In this document: positions 38,201-51,149 of the stretch, piece after piece
Position numbering within the stretch: position 1 is the first letter of the stretch
How the letters are laid out: each line of letters opens with the position of its first letter
From: Rhyacichthys aspro
Taxonomy: Eukaryota > Chordata > Actinopteri > Gobiiformes > Rhyacichthyidae
Assembly: GCA_036850595.1 (NCBI GenBank)
Contig: CM072168.1
Location: forward strand, 10,717,982 to 10,781,981
Length of the DNA: 64,000 nucleotides
Direction of reading: 5' to 3'
Notes under the pieces: model-generated
What the model saw: the letters and a program-made list of their open reading frames with translations, nothing else
What the model was told of the DNA's origin: nothing
The model's database searches: none
Program-made: the position numbers and the translations under genes

Positions 38201-41200
38201 CGGGTCTCTCACCTGCAGAAACACAGTGAAGAGGATGATGGCAATGGTGGCAGTAATGAAGAGCTGCTTGCGGGTGATGCTGTCAGGAAGAGTGAAGGCC
38301 AAGGCAAATGAAATTGCACCACGTAGACCACCATAAGCCAGACCAAACTGGTCCTTTAGGTTAAATGGGATGGTGCGAAAAGGGTTAATGATCTGGGTCA
38401 GGACCAACACACCTAGGGTAAGTAAAAATCATGAAAAAGAAATCAAACATTGTTCTGTCATATATGTCCATCTCAAGGCTCAGGGATGTGGCCCTAATGT
38501 GGTGAATATCTTCATAACTTTGGTATCATTTTTGGTGTGAGCTTTCATCAGTTGGAGTGGCCCATTGCAAAGGAATTCATTCATTCACTTACACAATCAA
38601 ATATAAAACAGACTCTAGTAGGTCCTTACCCAGTCCCCTCCAAATGAAGGCAAAAAGCAGTGTGAACATGATGTAGCCCCAGTTCCACTCATGCTCAGTC
38701 GTTATGGTAACCACACCCAGGAAAAAGAAGATGAGCGTCTCTGAGATGGAGCCAAGCATCTTAACAACATGGCGGATGGTGGTGCAGGAACGCTGCGAGA
38801 CATTTTCCTCCACGTAATACTTCATGGTGAGGGCACATGTCACGATACTGTGTAGAATACAACAGCTTTTTTTTAAATCTAATTTTGACCAATCAAATAT
38901 TTGTTTTCAGAATGTACTCACGCCATGATGGAGGAGATGGCGAAGAGCTCAGCAACCAGATAAGCCAGGTAGCTGTACATGAAAATAAACAGGGGCTCAA
39001 TTTCTCTGACTTTGGAGGTAAATCTTGTTGTGAAGGCGGCGACAAAACCAAACAGGATGCCGAAACCCATGCCACCGAGGCCCACCACAAAGAACCGTGC
39101 CACTCCCAGAAAAACGTCCACAGGTTCCACCACCGGCATCCCCGCCACAAAGTTAAACATGTTGTACAGCACCTGTGAAACAACACAAACAAAGACCTTA
39201 AACACACAATGTGAATGTGCAGCCCAGAGGTCATGGGTGAGTCAGAGGCCTTGACAGGGCTTCAGATAATGTGATTTATTCAAATATTTACTCTGCACTG
39301 TTTGCAATAATTCATTTTGCGCAGCACAGTGAGTGACACACCAAAAAGAGTAGTAAGGAAATCAATTTTGTTTCCTACTCCTTCTACATACATTTATCTT
39401 AAGTTTTTATTAAATTTATATTTGTTGTGGTGGTTCTACATTGTTCAACCCGAGACTGGACCTCAATTCGTATTTGTACAAATCAAATATAATTTCTTGT
39501 TGAATCTGTATCTCTACGACTCAAAGCTCTGAGTCTGTATGTTTCACAGGTAAATGTCTTCACTTTCTGAACCAGCTCTGCTACTGTGTCATAAACAAAA
39601 GGGTCACCACATCAAGGCTAAGAGGTGGGTGGGTGGGTGGGAATTGTTTAAACTGAAGAGGACACAGGAAAGGGGAGAAATTTGAGTACAAGCCCAGATT
39701 AGTCGAGTCTCACTCCTCCCTCTCAGGCAAATGCAACAGTCAAGAGTAAAACAGGTTTAGCAGCATCTGAGCAAACTGAGAACTATTTGTTAGTCTGACA
39801 TCAACATACCTGTACTTTATGTGACCGTCATACAGATACAGAAACTGTGCGTCTATAGTGTTTGTGTGAAACCTGAGCTAAGGCCTTTACGTAAAAACAA
39901 ATGAACAGAACACACAATAAAACAAAGCACTGTTATTTTTCTATACATTGAGACAAAAGACAGTAGGGCTGCTCGATTAGGAAAAAAACCCTTATTTACA
40001 ATTATTTTGGTCAATATTGAAAACACGATTATTTTACACGATGACTCACTGACTTTGGAAACATGTTGGATTTATTGAACAAAACAGTGAATCCTCCTTA
40101 AAATAAATAATATATTCAAACATATAAACAAAAAGCTTAAAAAAATAAACTGAAATAATAATTAACATAAATAAATAAGATCAACAATGTAGTGCACTTC
40201 CACAATCTTCTGGAAAACAAGTAACAATAAATAATAGTTTTTTTCTTGATTACATCAAAATTGAAATTGAAAATTTGATCAATTGTACACCCCTAAGAGA
40301 AAGGGCTCATTTAGGGTCCTGTAAGGCAGAAAAAAATATTTTAGTTTTGTATCTATTGTTTTGAGTCCACATTATTGTGTAATTTAGGTCTATGGACTTT
40401 ATATTTCATTATAATGCCTGAGGTGCAGCCTTAATGAATCTTGTTTCAGACTGATGTGTGTAACAGCACCATGCTCTTTAGTTTGTATGTTTTCACAACA
40501 ATCAGAAACCAGAAAAAAAGCTAGGTCAGTATTCATCCACCAGCGCTTTAAAGGCTCTGTGTTTAGGGATTTAACTTATGTTTACACTAAGTTCACTCAC
40601 CACAGTGACTGCATCATTGAAGAGGCACTCTCCAAACACCACAATGTAAAGCTGCTCATTTACAGACACATCCTCAAACACATTGAGGACAGCCACGGGA
40701 TCCACGGCCGAGATAATGGTTGCAAACAGCAGGTTCTCCTGAAGGTTGATGTCCTGCACCCCAAACGCTTCAATCTGGCATATGGCAAAAAGAGACATAC
40801 CTATGCCGATGCTGTTCCACAGAGTGCCCACCACAGCAAACCACAGCACCTGTATCAACATAAAAACAGCAGCGGGTCGATATCACAAGACAAAACAATA
40901 AATATGATAAAAGGGCTCTGAGAGTAAGAGTGAAATACGCACCGTACCGAAGTTCTCAAAGAAAGGTCTGGTGGGCATGAAATATCCCGAATCCAGGACA
41001 ATGGGAGGGAGCATATACAGGAAGAAGACATTACTGGTCAGGACAGCAGGGGGTTCCTCGTGGACAGAGTGCATGATGGCACCAACTATTAGACCAATAC
41101 TGATGAGAAGACACGACTCTGGCACCCAGACTGTGATCTTATGGTACACATGGAAACCTGGAGGACAAAATGTACTTCAATCAAACTGAGGAGAAAAACA

Positions 41201-41504
41201 TCAATGGAAGAAACTCTCTAGTTGGTGTTTGCCACTCACCAATTTTTGCAAATGAAGCCAAGAGGACCCACAAAGTGACTTCAAATGGTATCTGTATTCT
41301 CGGGTAGTCCATTGTAAACACTGGTAAACTGGCTTTTTCTGCGTCTGGATAAGCCTGGGGGCCACTGTCCGGTTTAATCGCGGGCACAATTGTAACACCG
41401 CCGCTTGGTTTGGGAGGCACCTCTCCATTGGAGCCAGAAAAATGATTCAAAATTATGCTAATAAAAAGTAAAACCACTGCTGACTTTGTGAACTTCAAAT
41501 CCAT
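35252..41504 (-). CDS. slc9a2: Na+/H+ exchanger, NHE2/NHE4 type
   Basis: Thirteen coding exons (minus): 41240-41504, 40943-41157, 40601-40849, 38922-39172, 38630-38847, 38213-38412, 38031-38120, 37884-37954, 37032-37199, 36837-36939, 36144-36260, 35962-36049, 35252-35676. They give 819 residues (NHE2 about 812 in human). This is an electroneutral plasma-membrane antiporter exchanging extracellular Na+ for cytosolic H+. A signal-like N-terminus is followed by PRIQIPFEVTLWVLLASFAK, FFLYMLPPIVLDSGYFMPTR (amiloride-site region and TM4), ISAVDPVAVLNVFE, VNEQLYIVVFGECLFNDAVT (acidic residues of the ion path, ND kept), YVEENVSQRS and YGGLRGAISFAL, then a long Ser/Arg-rich cytoplasmic tail. The canonical ESLLND reads ECLFND here. 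NHE2 and NHE4 are sisters, tandem in mammals; only one copy is present here. I chose slc9a2 from synteny next to mfsd9 and overall likeness, but slc9a4-like ancestry cannot be excluded without a tree. Confidence 0.88.
39961..40295 (+). mobile_element. hAT-like MITE in slc9a2 intron 3
   Basis: It starts CAGTAGGGCTGCTCGATTAG and ends CAATTGTACACCCCTAA, giving imperfect terminal inverted repeats (TAGGG-TG core with CGATTA/CAATTG). Interior words such as TTATTTTGGTCAATATTGAA and ACGATTATTTTACACGATGA are those I know from a common fish non-autonomous hAT family. It has no ORF. It lies between the slc9a2 exons at 38922-39172 and 40601-40849. I could not recognise an 8-bp target duplication with certainty. 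Confidence 0.6.
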
Positions 41505-44500
41505 TGCGCGTAAATAGCAAGGTCGCAATTAGAGAAAATCAGATCTAAAATCCAAGTGGTTTATTGTGTCCAGTCAGTCCAAACTTCAGCAACAGAAGTC
41601 TTCCATAGAAAATCACTCAGCATGATGAAAGCTCCATTTCACTAAAACAAAATGAGGTGAACAAGCCATAATGTTCATAAGTCTCCTTGTACCTGCAGGA
41701 CGACACACCTGTGGTGTCTACCTGCGGCCCTTCTCCGAGTTCCTATAGGTGCATGGCGCGGCCCCAAGGCACTTCTCATTGGTTGTCATCTGAAGCCAAT
41801 AAAAAGGGCGGGACGTGATGTCTCTGCGGGCCACTCAGGGACCAAACTTTAGTTTCGGTGACAAAGCTTTCAGAGATACAATGAAGTTTCATCTTTCACA
41901 CTAAAAACAGGTTCGCTGGTCTCTGAAAGAATTCCAAATGCCTTGCGAGGTAATAATAATCTCCATACGCTTTTGAAATATTTTTGAATATAGGAAGAGG
42001 ATTTATGGATTCCAAATAAAGTTGTTTTATTTCATCTTTATTTAGTTTAATCGCAGTGAGCCTCAAGAGAGTTTTGAAAGTTTGAAAAATCTATAGGCTG
42101 CATTATTTTCATTCATCATTTTAAAACTTAGGTTGCCCCTCTCCTAAATGTACTGTTATGAAAAAAAAATCAAACATCATCATGAGGGGAAATAAAGCAG
42201 GAAAAAGAGCTAAACTACACAACAGACGTCAGCGTAGCGGAGTCCCTAAGTGTGGTGTGCTCGCCCCCTGGTGGAGAGGAGAGGCACTGCAGCAGCAGGA
42301 GGCATTACGTCTCGGTGTAGAGTCTGGGCGAGTCTTGAATGCAGATGCCGTCGAGAATGCGAGCAGGATGCTCATGATTAGAAAGAGATACACTCCCGTT
42401 TTCGTAAGAGGTAGGTCTTCATTCCTTTTATTACATTTGTACATGTTTCATTTCACAAGTCGACTGTTTAAGAACGCGTTTATTCACAGCCTATTGTAAA
42501 TAAAGCCTTCGGGTACATCTCCAAACAGGATCTGAATGGCTCTGAATGTATTGATTCAGATGTTATCTAGAATTTGTGTTTTGCTTCGGTTGGGTTTTAA
42601 CAGCGTACATCCTGGATCACAAGCAGCATTCAGTGAATGGACACTAGCAGGCATCGTGACGCAACATTTGTTATTGTCCCAGTCTCAGCAAAAGATATTC
42701 ATCTACACAGAGCGAGTTGTAATGATAATTACTGGCCAATCCTGCTATAAATAGACTGTCCATCAGGGTCTGTGTCCCTTTACACAGACACCCTGCTGAA
42801 CACACAGGCTGGTTGACACCCTGCTTCGGGTTGGTCCCTAAAAGGCCAAGGATTATAAGGAATATGTTGCATATGTGTTTTTCTGTGACGTCTAATCCCG
42901 GATATGATGCTTAGGAAGTCAGATCTCACGCCAGGACAGGGCCTACTGATGCTCATCTCTGTATTATCTTTTTCACTCAGTCCCTGACACATGAAATTGA
43001 TATTGACTAGTATGAGTCAGTCTGTGAAGTAGCTTTGAGCAGTGTGTGATTATTTTAAGACAGATGTAACTGCTATAAAACAACATACTCTGGCACTTAA
43101 ACACATCTTTTTGTAGCTAAGCTCTAATGGCTGTTTTGCTACAGTTTGGGTAGGTCATTACTTTTAACTGAAGACGATGGATGGGGAAGACAAGAAATAG
43201 GATACAGTAGCTTTTGTCTGAGTGAACTGTAGTTTATATGTGATTTTATCTTTGTTCACTTGTTTGTGTGGGTAAATAAAAGCTTGTGTCTTTCTATTCA
43301 CATTATTATACTTTTCTAAATCAGTGTGCAGTGTATATCGCAAAGCCCTTCTCCTAATAATGCACCCATTTGTCTTGAGTTACTACTGCTAGCCCTGCAT
43401 ACAACTGATCATTGTAAATGAAACCCAACTGTCGATGAATTTGCACACACAGCGCTGGACACCAAGAGGATCAATATGAGGAAAATGATCAGGGATACAG
43501 AGGAACATCAGAGAAAAACTGTAAGGTTGCCATGACAGAGCAAAAACGAACAAAAGAAATGGAGATGAAATTGATTGGGGGGGGGGACTTCAGAACAGAC
43601 AGTTTAACAGATTCACAAACGCTGCAGTACAGCTGCTGCTGACAGCATCTGCAGGGGGCAGCTGTATGCAGCCAGCCTCCAATAACTGGGTCACTTCAGT
43701 CTACAATGATCCCCTATGGACTCACAAGCACATGGGCCACCTGAAAGTCCCATCTATATGTTGTGATAAGTGATCATTCAAATTGCTCTATGCTCTAAAA
43801 ACTATTATCATATGTGAATAAAAAGAAATTATGTGCATTTTTTTTGTCTAATCTTAGACTAAATTTGTATTTTGAAATTAAAATACTTTTTTTGTTTTCT
43901 TTATTTTTATTTTTTTAAACACAAGACCAAACAAACCAGATTGAGCCAAGAATATAAACAAGTCAGTATTATTATTATTATAAACAAAAGATTACAATTG
44001 GTGTGTTGAGAGAGACCTGCTCGAGGATGTTTCTATTTCATGCAGAGAGGTGATGTGTCAAACACATTACTGAGAATGATGATCCATGACACCCATGGCT
44101 TTCATTAGATCCAGTGTGGGTTTCCTAGAGAGCTCCCCACAGTGCCTGAAGCAGGGCCTCTTACAGCCTATACACGACAGATCCCTCTCAAAAGACGCCC
44201 ACAAAGTCTAATGAAGCATCCAGACTGTAATTATCATCTGTTGGTCACACTTGAATGTGCCAAAACAGAGATTAACCTGGCAGAACGGGGCTCGGGATAC
44301 AGATGACTGAGTGCTGCGTGTCACTATGAGTCTGTATTTTCATTTGTGCGTTGAATGTGACGTCAAAACTATTACATGTGTAAAAATAGACCACCACTTA
44401 AGACCATGAATGCATGTACTCTTGTTTTCCTTTTGTTGTAAATGTAAAGCAACATGCAGAGTTCGTAAAAGCCACTGAGCTTGTTTATGTTAGTGCTAAG

Positions 44501-45252
44501 GTTATTCAGTGCTTTATGTGAAAACAAGTGACTATTCTCAGTATTTCCACGTGTGTGAAAGAGGAAATGTTAACTGAACCTGACATGCCACAACAAATGT
44601 AACATTTACCTCTCAGGGCAACCTTAAGCAGCCTTCAGCTTAGGTTAGTCATCACACAACCTGCTGTATCTATTTTGCTTTTTTGATCTGACCATTCAGA
44701 TTGTCTTATTTCTTCTATAATGTGTATAGAGTAGCATCAGAGCTTTATTGTCTCTCTGCATATATCTCCTTAAAAATGTAATTTTTTATAAAGCACACTT
44801 CAGGAAGTACAGTCCTACATCTATGTGCAAAGTCACACTTTGCCTTGACTGTAAAAAAACACTGCTGCGTGTTAACATGTAAAATAACACAGAGGAAGAA
44901 GAGTGGTAACAGGAAATAGATAGCATTACATGTAGCTAATGAAAGAACTCAGGCTTTTACAAAGCAGTTAGTACCTGGAATTATAAAACATAAAATCTGC
45001 TCATAAAGATTCGTAGTATTATTTACAGGGCACTAACTGCTAAAAGGATAATTTCCTTAGGGACACTAGATGATGTTGTTTAGTGCTTTTCTTTCAGAGT
45101 CGTCATGACATGCAGTTCATAACAGAAAAGAACAAAAAATATTTCTGAGGGGTGACGTAACTAGAGAGTTTGGACTGGTCTGCACTGTTCACACTGTGCC
45201 TCTACACTCAACATAGTCTGACACTGGTCCTTGGGCCTGACGTGAACACAAC
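41505..45252. other. intergenic region between divergent slc9a2 and inpp4a
   Basis: It contains the slc9a2 promoter and presumably the inpp4a promoter and untranslated first exon. A candidate for the latter is 42225-42410: GC-richer, starting near a CRE-like ACGTCAG word and ending at a good donor (GTAAGAG then gtaggt). The rest is unique sequence with short homopolymers, such as nine G near 43580. No other coding exon is supportable. Confidence 0.45.
41795..41820 (-). promoter_or_regulatory. slc9a2: candidate slc9a2 core promoter elements
   Basis: On the minus strand CACGTCCCGCCC (a GC box with an E-box-like CACGT) is followed by ATTGG (an inverted CCAAT box), about 300 bases upstream of the chosen start codon, in a locally GC-richer stretch (41700-41840). 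This is a motif-level assignment only. Confidence 0.35.
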
Positions 45253-48200
45253 ATGTCGGGGAAGGAGCGCAGCCCTCGCCATCGGCCCTGGTCCGTCTAC
45301 AGGGCCAACACGTTTGATCTCTCGGCTGAGATGATGGGGCTGGCCCTCGCAGGTAACTAAGTAACCACTGCCATGGTAACCTGTGAACTCAACTGATGAT
45401 GATATGGCATGAAAAGCTTATATTTCTCTTTTGTCTTCTGCCACAGGCAGCAGTCAGGACCCAGATGAGCCTGTGCTGGAGTTTAGTCTGGGTAGGTTCA
45501 TTGTTGACTAATTCAGACTAATAAAGCATAGTGATACATTAATAATACATACAATCTCAAATGTCTGAGTGTTAAAAACTGTTTGCAAATCACAACTTTT
45601 TTTAAAATTAATTATAAAAGATGCTATATCAAACACCCTAAATCTTCCTATATCTAGAATGCCTACACTTGAACTTCTGTCATTATATTGTCAGTAATAT
45701 TTTTATACATGTATGTGTTGTTTTTTACCAAAGCAACTTTTAATGGTCCTTTAAGGTATGAAAAAAAGACATGAGTGTCTCACTCAGTATTACATTCCTC
45801 CAGTGCTGCGGATTAGTGACCATCCTACTTTTAAATCCTGCCATTAGTAATCTCTTCTGTGTTTATATATTGCCACAGCCTGCAGTGAACTGGTTACTCC
45901 TGCTGTGGATCGTAAACCCACCAGCTTTGTGGCAGTAAGCTGCACTACGCCTCCACAGGCCTTCTGGACCAAACATGCTCAAACAGAAATCATAGAGGTA
46001 TGTTTCCTTTTCCCCTTTGGCTACATCTCTAGTTTTTATATGGAAATGTAGAATGAAAGTGATCTCTAACTATTAGTCAAGCATATTGAATCCGAAATGA
46101 CCAAGCTTCAAACACAGGCATGCATTCATTTCCAAGTCTCTGTTTAAACTACTTCAGCATAATGTTCAACCAAAAATATGTTTTAATGGCAAAAGTATCT
46201 GCTGAAGATTTGCTTAAACCCCAGAGTAGTGATGGCTCTATCTAAAACTGCAACAAAGATGAAACTAAAGGACAAAATGATGACTTCACATACCTTTACT
46301 CTTGTCTGTGTTCTCTGTTCATATATTTCCAGGGTACAAGTAACCCCATATTCCTCAGTAGTACAGCGTTCTTCCAGGACTCTATGATTACTCAGCAGAC
46401 TCAGATCAAACTTTCTGTCTATGATGTAAAGGACCGTTCACAGGGCACGGTGAGCTCCAAACTAAACCGCCATGTGCCTAATAATAAATGCAACTTCTGT
46501 ATGAATAAAAAAAGATTATGATGGATTTTTGAACTGAATGAGCTGAACTTTCTATAAAACATCTCCCATATGTTACAGATGTACATGTTAGGGTCAGCCA
46601 TGTTTCCCGTGAAGGAGCTGCTCCAAGATAAACACCGCAGGCTGCACTTGACTCTGAGGTAATGAGACTGACACAACCCCTCTTCTGCAGTGTCAAAGGT
46701 ATAAACATAAGTGACCAGATTCAGTGACGTTGAAGTCTTTTGTCACTTTGGATCAGGTCAGCGGAGAATGAGCGCATGGGGAACATCACTGTCATTGCCT
46801 GGCAGATTGACGAGAATCGAGAGCAGAGAGCTCCTGGTCCTCGGCTGCAGAGAGGAGACACTGTCAATGGAAGAGTAAAAACATTTAGAACTGTATAAAT
46901 CTCAAAGATGTCATGTAAAAATCCAGCTTGTTTTACTATCACTATTATTGTATTTAAGATGGTCCTCCCTGTCGATGAAAGCCTGACTGAATCCATGGGA
47001 ATTAAGTCCAAGTCATCGTCTATTTGTAAAGACCCACTGCTAAAGGCAGGTAAGTATGTGCCAAGATAAATATAAATATATCTGGTTTGTGCATCTTGCA
47101 GTTGCATCTTGGTCTGTTTCAGTGTTTGGAGGAGTTATGTCGCGAACGTACCGTTTCCCCACAACGGATGGCAACCACCTTCGCATCCTGGAGCAGATGG
47201 CCGAGAGTGTGCTCTCGCTGCATATTCCTCGGCAGTTTGTCAAGCTACTGCTGGAGGAAGATGCCGTCAGGTGATAACAATAGATTTGATTATCAGAAAA
47301 GAAGATTTCTGTTTTTCTCATTAGCATTTTCCAGCTGAGCAATTATCCTCTGTGTCTCTTTCACACTTATTCACAGTATTTTATAATTTCTTATAAAATC
47401 TCATAATTATCACTTTAAAAGATATTGAGTGGAACGAATAAGTGCTCCTTCTCAATTGCTGTTAGACAACCATATGTTCAGAGCCACGTTATGCTTACGA
47501 CTCACAGTGTGCCATTTTTACTAATGGTTTTAATGTCGCTTGGAGAAATGGCACTATTAAACTCTGACTGTGATTGTGTCTGTGTAAATGTGCTGCTCAG
47601 GGTTTGTGAGCTGGAAGAACTGGGCGAGCTGTCTCCGTGCTGGGAGAACCTCAGGAGGCAGATCATCACTCAGTATCAGACTATCATCCTCACCTACCAG
47701 GAGACTATCAGTGACCTGCATGAATACAAAGGTTAGCAACTTGGCAAAAACCTAAATAGTAATAATATAGAATATAATTCATGATTGCATTTACTTACTC
47801 CCAGGGCCTTCATTTAAGTCTAGTACATTAAAAACTGAAAGGAAGTTGGAGTTTATTCCCACTAACCTGCACATTCAGAGGATGAGAGTACAAGGAGAGT
47901 CGGGCTATGGTATGTCTTTGAACAATTATAAACGCTGATATGTGTGCTGTGTTTTTACAAATCCTATTTTCATCTCAGACCGCACATACGATGTAGTAAC
48001 TATTGGAGCTCCTGCAGCACATCATCAGGGCTTTAAAGGCTGTGGGCTCCGGAAAATGGTGCAAAAGCTTGATGAAGCCAGGAAACAGTAAGTAGACAAC
48101 ATTTCAAAATGCTGTTTCTGTCTTTCAAGGGTGTTTTAATTTACAAGGTGTTTGATTATTTGTCACTTTTCATGCCAATCCTGACCAGGACCTATGCAGA

Positions 48201-51125
48201 AGAGAGGTGAGAGTCACATCTCTATTTGGTAAAATGTCTGTTTTTTGTCATAAATATTGATCTAAAATGTTTTTCTTGTATGCTTAAAGCTCTGCTGGCT
48301 CTAGTTCAAAAGGAATGGCATATCAACCGCAGGATGTTGTGAAAGCCAAGGAGCTGATTGGTCAAATTAATACTCTGAAGACACAAGTGTGTTACTACAT
48401 AGAGCGCCTGTCCCGAGCAGCGAAAGATCGTTCAGCGAATGCTATCGAAAGAACCCTGGCCATCCTTAAAGAGAAGGTGCATCAGTACTTCAAACAGTGC
48501 TTTAAAATAATGTTTCCAAATTAATTAAAGGAGACCAATAATGAAATTTTGTATAGCTGCAAAATTTTTTATTCCACAAATCAAAAAATGATGAAGGGCC
48601 TTTGTAATATGCATCAGCACATTCTCTCACTGTGTTCATATTTGTACATACCCATATTTTGTCTAAGGTTCTCTATTTTTGTCTATTATTTTGTAAAAAT
48701 CACATTGAGACAGCTTGTTTTATTCTCTATCCTCCCTCTCTAACCATCCAGACTCGTCAGTTGGTGACAGTGTGCGACTCCAAACTACTGTCCTCAGCCA
48801 TCTTGGCCCTAACAGCCGCTCGCCCTGAGTCGACTCATCATAGCACGCCATCGCCTTCTTCCTCCTCCCTATCGCCTTCTTCACGCTCACCGTCCCGCTC
48901 CCCCTCCAGACATCCCACCTCCCCGTCCCGCACCGCCATCTCACCTTCTCGCCAGATACCTAATCCAGACAGCAGTGAGGCAAGCAAAAGTAAGCGGATG
49001 TCCATTCAGACTGATGTACATGAGGAAGAGTGGGTAAGAATACTCTCTGGTTTGGATTAGTTTGTTCTGTTTGGGTCTGTTTGTTGAAATAATGCTGAGA
49101 TTTGTACACAGGAAAATATCTGGCTAAATGTTGACAAGAGTTTAGAGTGTGTGATCCAGAGGGTGGACAGACTCCTGCAGAAAGACAAGATGGAGAGTGA
49201 CAGTAGTGATAGCTCTGAAGATGTTTTCCTTCTTGCAAATGAGGAGGCGACTACCACAAAGAAAGGTAACAATTATTGCAACTGACATGTCATGGGAGCT
49301 GAATGCTAGTTTAGGTACCTCATCTTTATATGTAAACTGAAATATCTAAATCTTTTTTTAGACAAGAGCCCTGAGATAGAAAAGGCTTCCCCTGGTAAGA
49401 GCCATAAATGCTACCTATATAATTTTGCTTATTTATTATTGGCTTTTTTTAAAACATATTGTGTTTGCAGGTGAGTGGAGCGACATCTTGTACCCACTCC
49501 TCACTACGCTGTCGGACTGTGTAACTCTTATGAGCGACAAAGCTAAGAAAGCCATGGTGTTCCTGCTGATGCAAGACAGTGCCCCGACCATCGCTATGAG
49601 CCTCACGATACAGTACCGCCGCGATGTTGTCTTCTGCCAGACAGTTAGTCTCATTTTTCCTCTACACATGAAAGTATTGTCTAATGCACTTTTTACTATA
49701 ATCTCATGACAATATTGATATTTGTGCTACTTTCAGCTGACAGCTCTGATCTGTGGATTTGCTCTCAAGCTGAGGACCAGCTTGTGTGACTCTGGTTTCC
49801 TCCGACAGCTCCACACCATCGGCTTATTGGTTCAGTATGAAAGCCTGCTCAGCACCTACGGTAACTTGTGTAATATTCTAAACTGTAAAACGCAGATTAA
49901 AAAGACTGACTGACTTTTTCTTTAAAGGGGAGGAGCTTGCTATGCTGGAGGACATGAGTGTTGGAATAATGGACCTGAGAAACGTAACCTTTAAAGTAAC
50001 TCAAGCTACTTCAGGTTTTGGACCGGACATGCTGCCAGTGATCACAGGAAACAGGAACGGTTTTAATGTCCGAGTGGCGTTGCCGGCTGCCATGTTTGAG
50101 TCGTTGCCACGGGAGATCCAGAATGGGATGCTACTGCGTGTTCAGCCAGTCTTGTTTAACGTGGGCATCAATGAACAACAGACCTTGGCTGAGAAGTGAG
50201 TCATTACAGGACGGAAACAATTTTATTTGATTTTGAGATGAGCCACGGCAAGATCATAAGGAACACTTCAGGAATTACATGAGCTAGAGCTTATTTAGGA
50301 AAGTACTGTGAAGTTAGGCTCAGGCAAAATCAAAAATCAGATTAAATTCTGATCTGTTATGTGAGCTTCCCATTATTTTGCTTTGTTTTTAGGTTTGGTG
50401 ACACCTCATTACAGGAAGTGATCAACACGGAAAATATGGCGCGCCTTAGCTTATATTATGACCAGTTCAAAGAGGTTCTACCAGAGGACTGTGAGTAAAA
50501 AAAAACAGAAAATGACAAGCAGAAAGGTATTTGTTTCTTCCTTTTGCTTCAACGTGGTTGTCTCCTCAGGCCTCCCTCGCTCTCGCAGTACCACCAGTCT
50601 GCCTGAACTGCTCAGACAGCTGAGCCTAAATGTCAACGCCAAGAAAAACAAAAATGTGGAGATTTTGTGGCAGGCAGCCGAGGTAAAACAGTTTGTTGTG
50701 TCTCATTATTTGAAATTTATTTTTTATAACCTTGCTCAGATGATTGTGTATATTCAAAGGCATGTCGCCGGTTAAATGGAGTACGCTTCACCAGTTGTAA
50801 GAGTGCCAAGGACCGCACAGCCATGTCTCTGACCTTGGAGCAGTGCCAGATCTTGCAGCAGGAGCATGGGCTGGCCCCACAGGTTTTCTACCAGGCCTTG
50901 GACTGTATGCGCAGGTCAGCTGATAAATGAGAGAGTAGTGATATGATCTTTATTCGCAAACAATAAATTAATTTCTCTGTTTCTTGCCACAGTGAAGGAT
51001 GCAGGAGAGAAAACACCATGAAGAATGTGGGATGTCGCAAATACGCTTTTAATTCTCTTCAGCTCAAAGCCTTCCCTAAACAATATCGCCCTCCGGAGGG
51101 GACATATGGGAAAGTCGAAACCTAA
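45253..51125 (+). CDS. inpp4a: inositol polyphosphate 4-phosphatase type I
   Basis: Twenty-three coding exons: 45253-45352, 45447-45491, 45879-45997, 46333-46449, 46579-46658, 46757-46874, 46959-47049, 47123-47270, 47601-47731, 47805-47909, 47979-48087, 48189-48206, 48290-48476, 48752-49033, 49112-49265, 49362-49394, 49471-49643, 49737-49860, 49928-50195, 50393-50490, 50570-50682, 50760-50914, 50993-51125. The frame stays open for 966 residues (human about 977). The enzyme removes the 4-phosphate from PtdIns(3,4)P2, damping PI3K signalling on endosomes and the plasma membrane. A C2 domain spans about residues 40-165 (EFSLACSEL, TPPQAFWTKHAQTEIIEGT, SVYDVKDRSQGT). The catalytic CX5R motif is CKSAKDR, residues 884-890, and the protein ends EGTYGKVET. 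It matches INPP4A, not INPP4B (DGNHLRILEQMAESVLSLH). A Ser/Pro-rich insert fills about residues 484-530 in exon 14. Exons 12 (18 nt) and 16 (33 nt) are very small. Confidence 0.95.
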
Positions 51126-51143
51126 GTGGACTTTATTATCTGG

Positions 51144-51149
51144 AATAAA
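51144..51149 (+). terminator. inpp4a: AATAAA poly(A) signal after inpp4a
   Basis: The hexamer lies 19 bases after the stop codon. Used alone it would give an extremely short 3'UTR, so a more distal signal is also likely. Confidence 0.35.
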
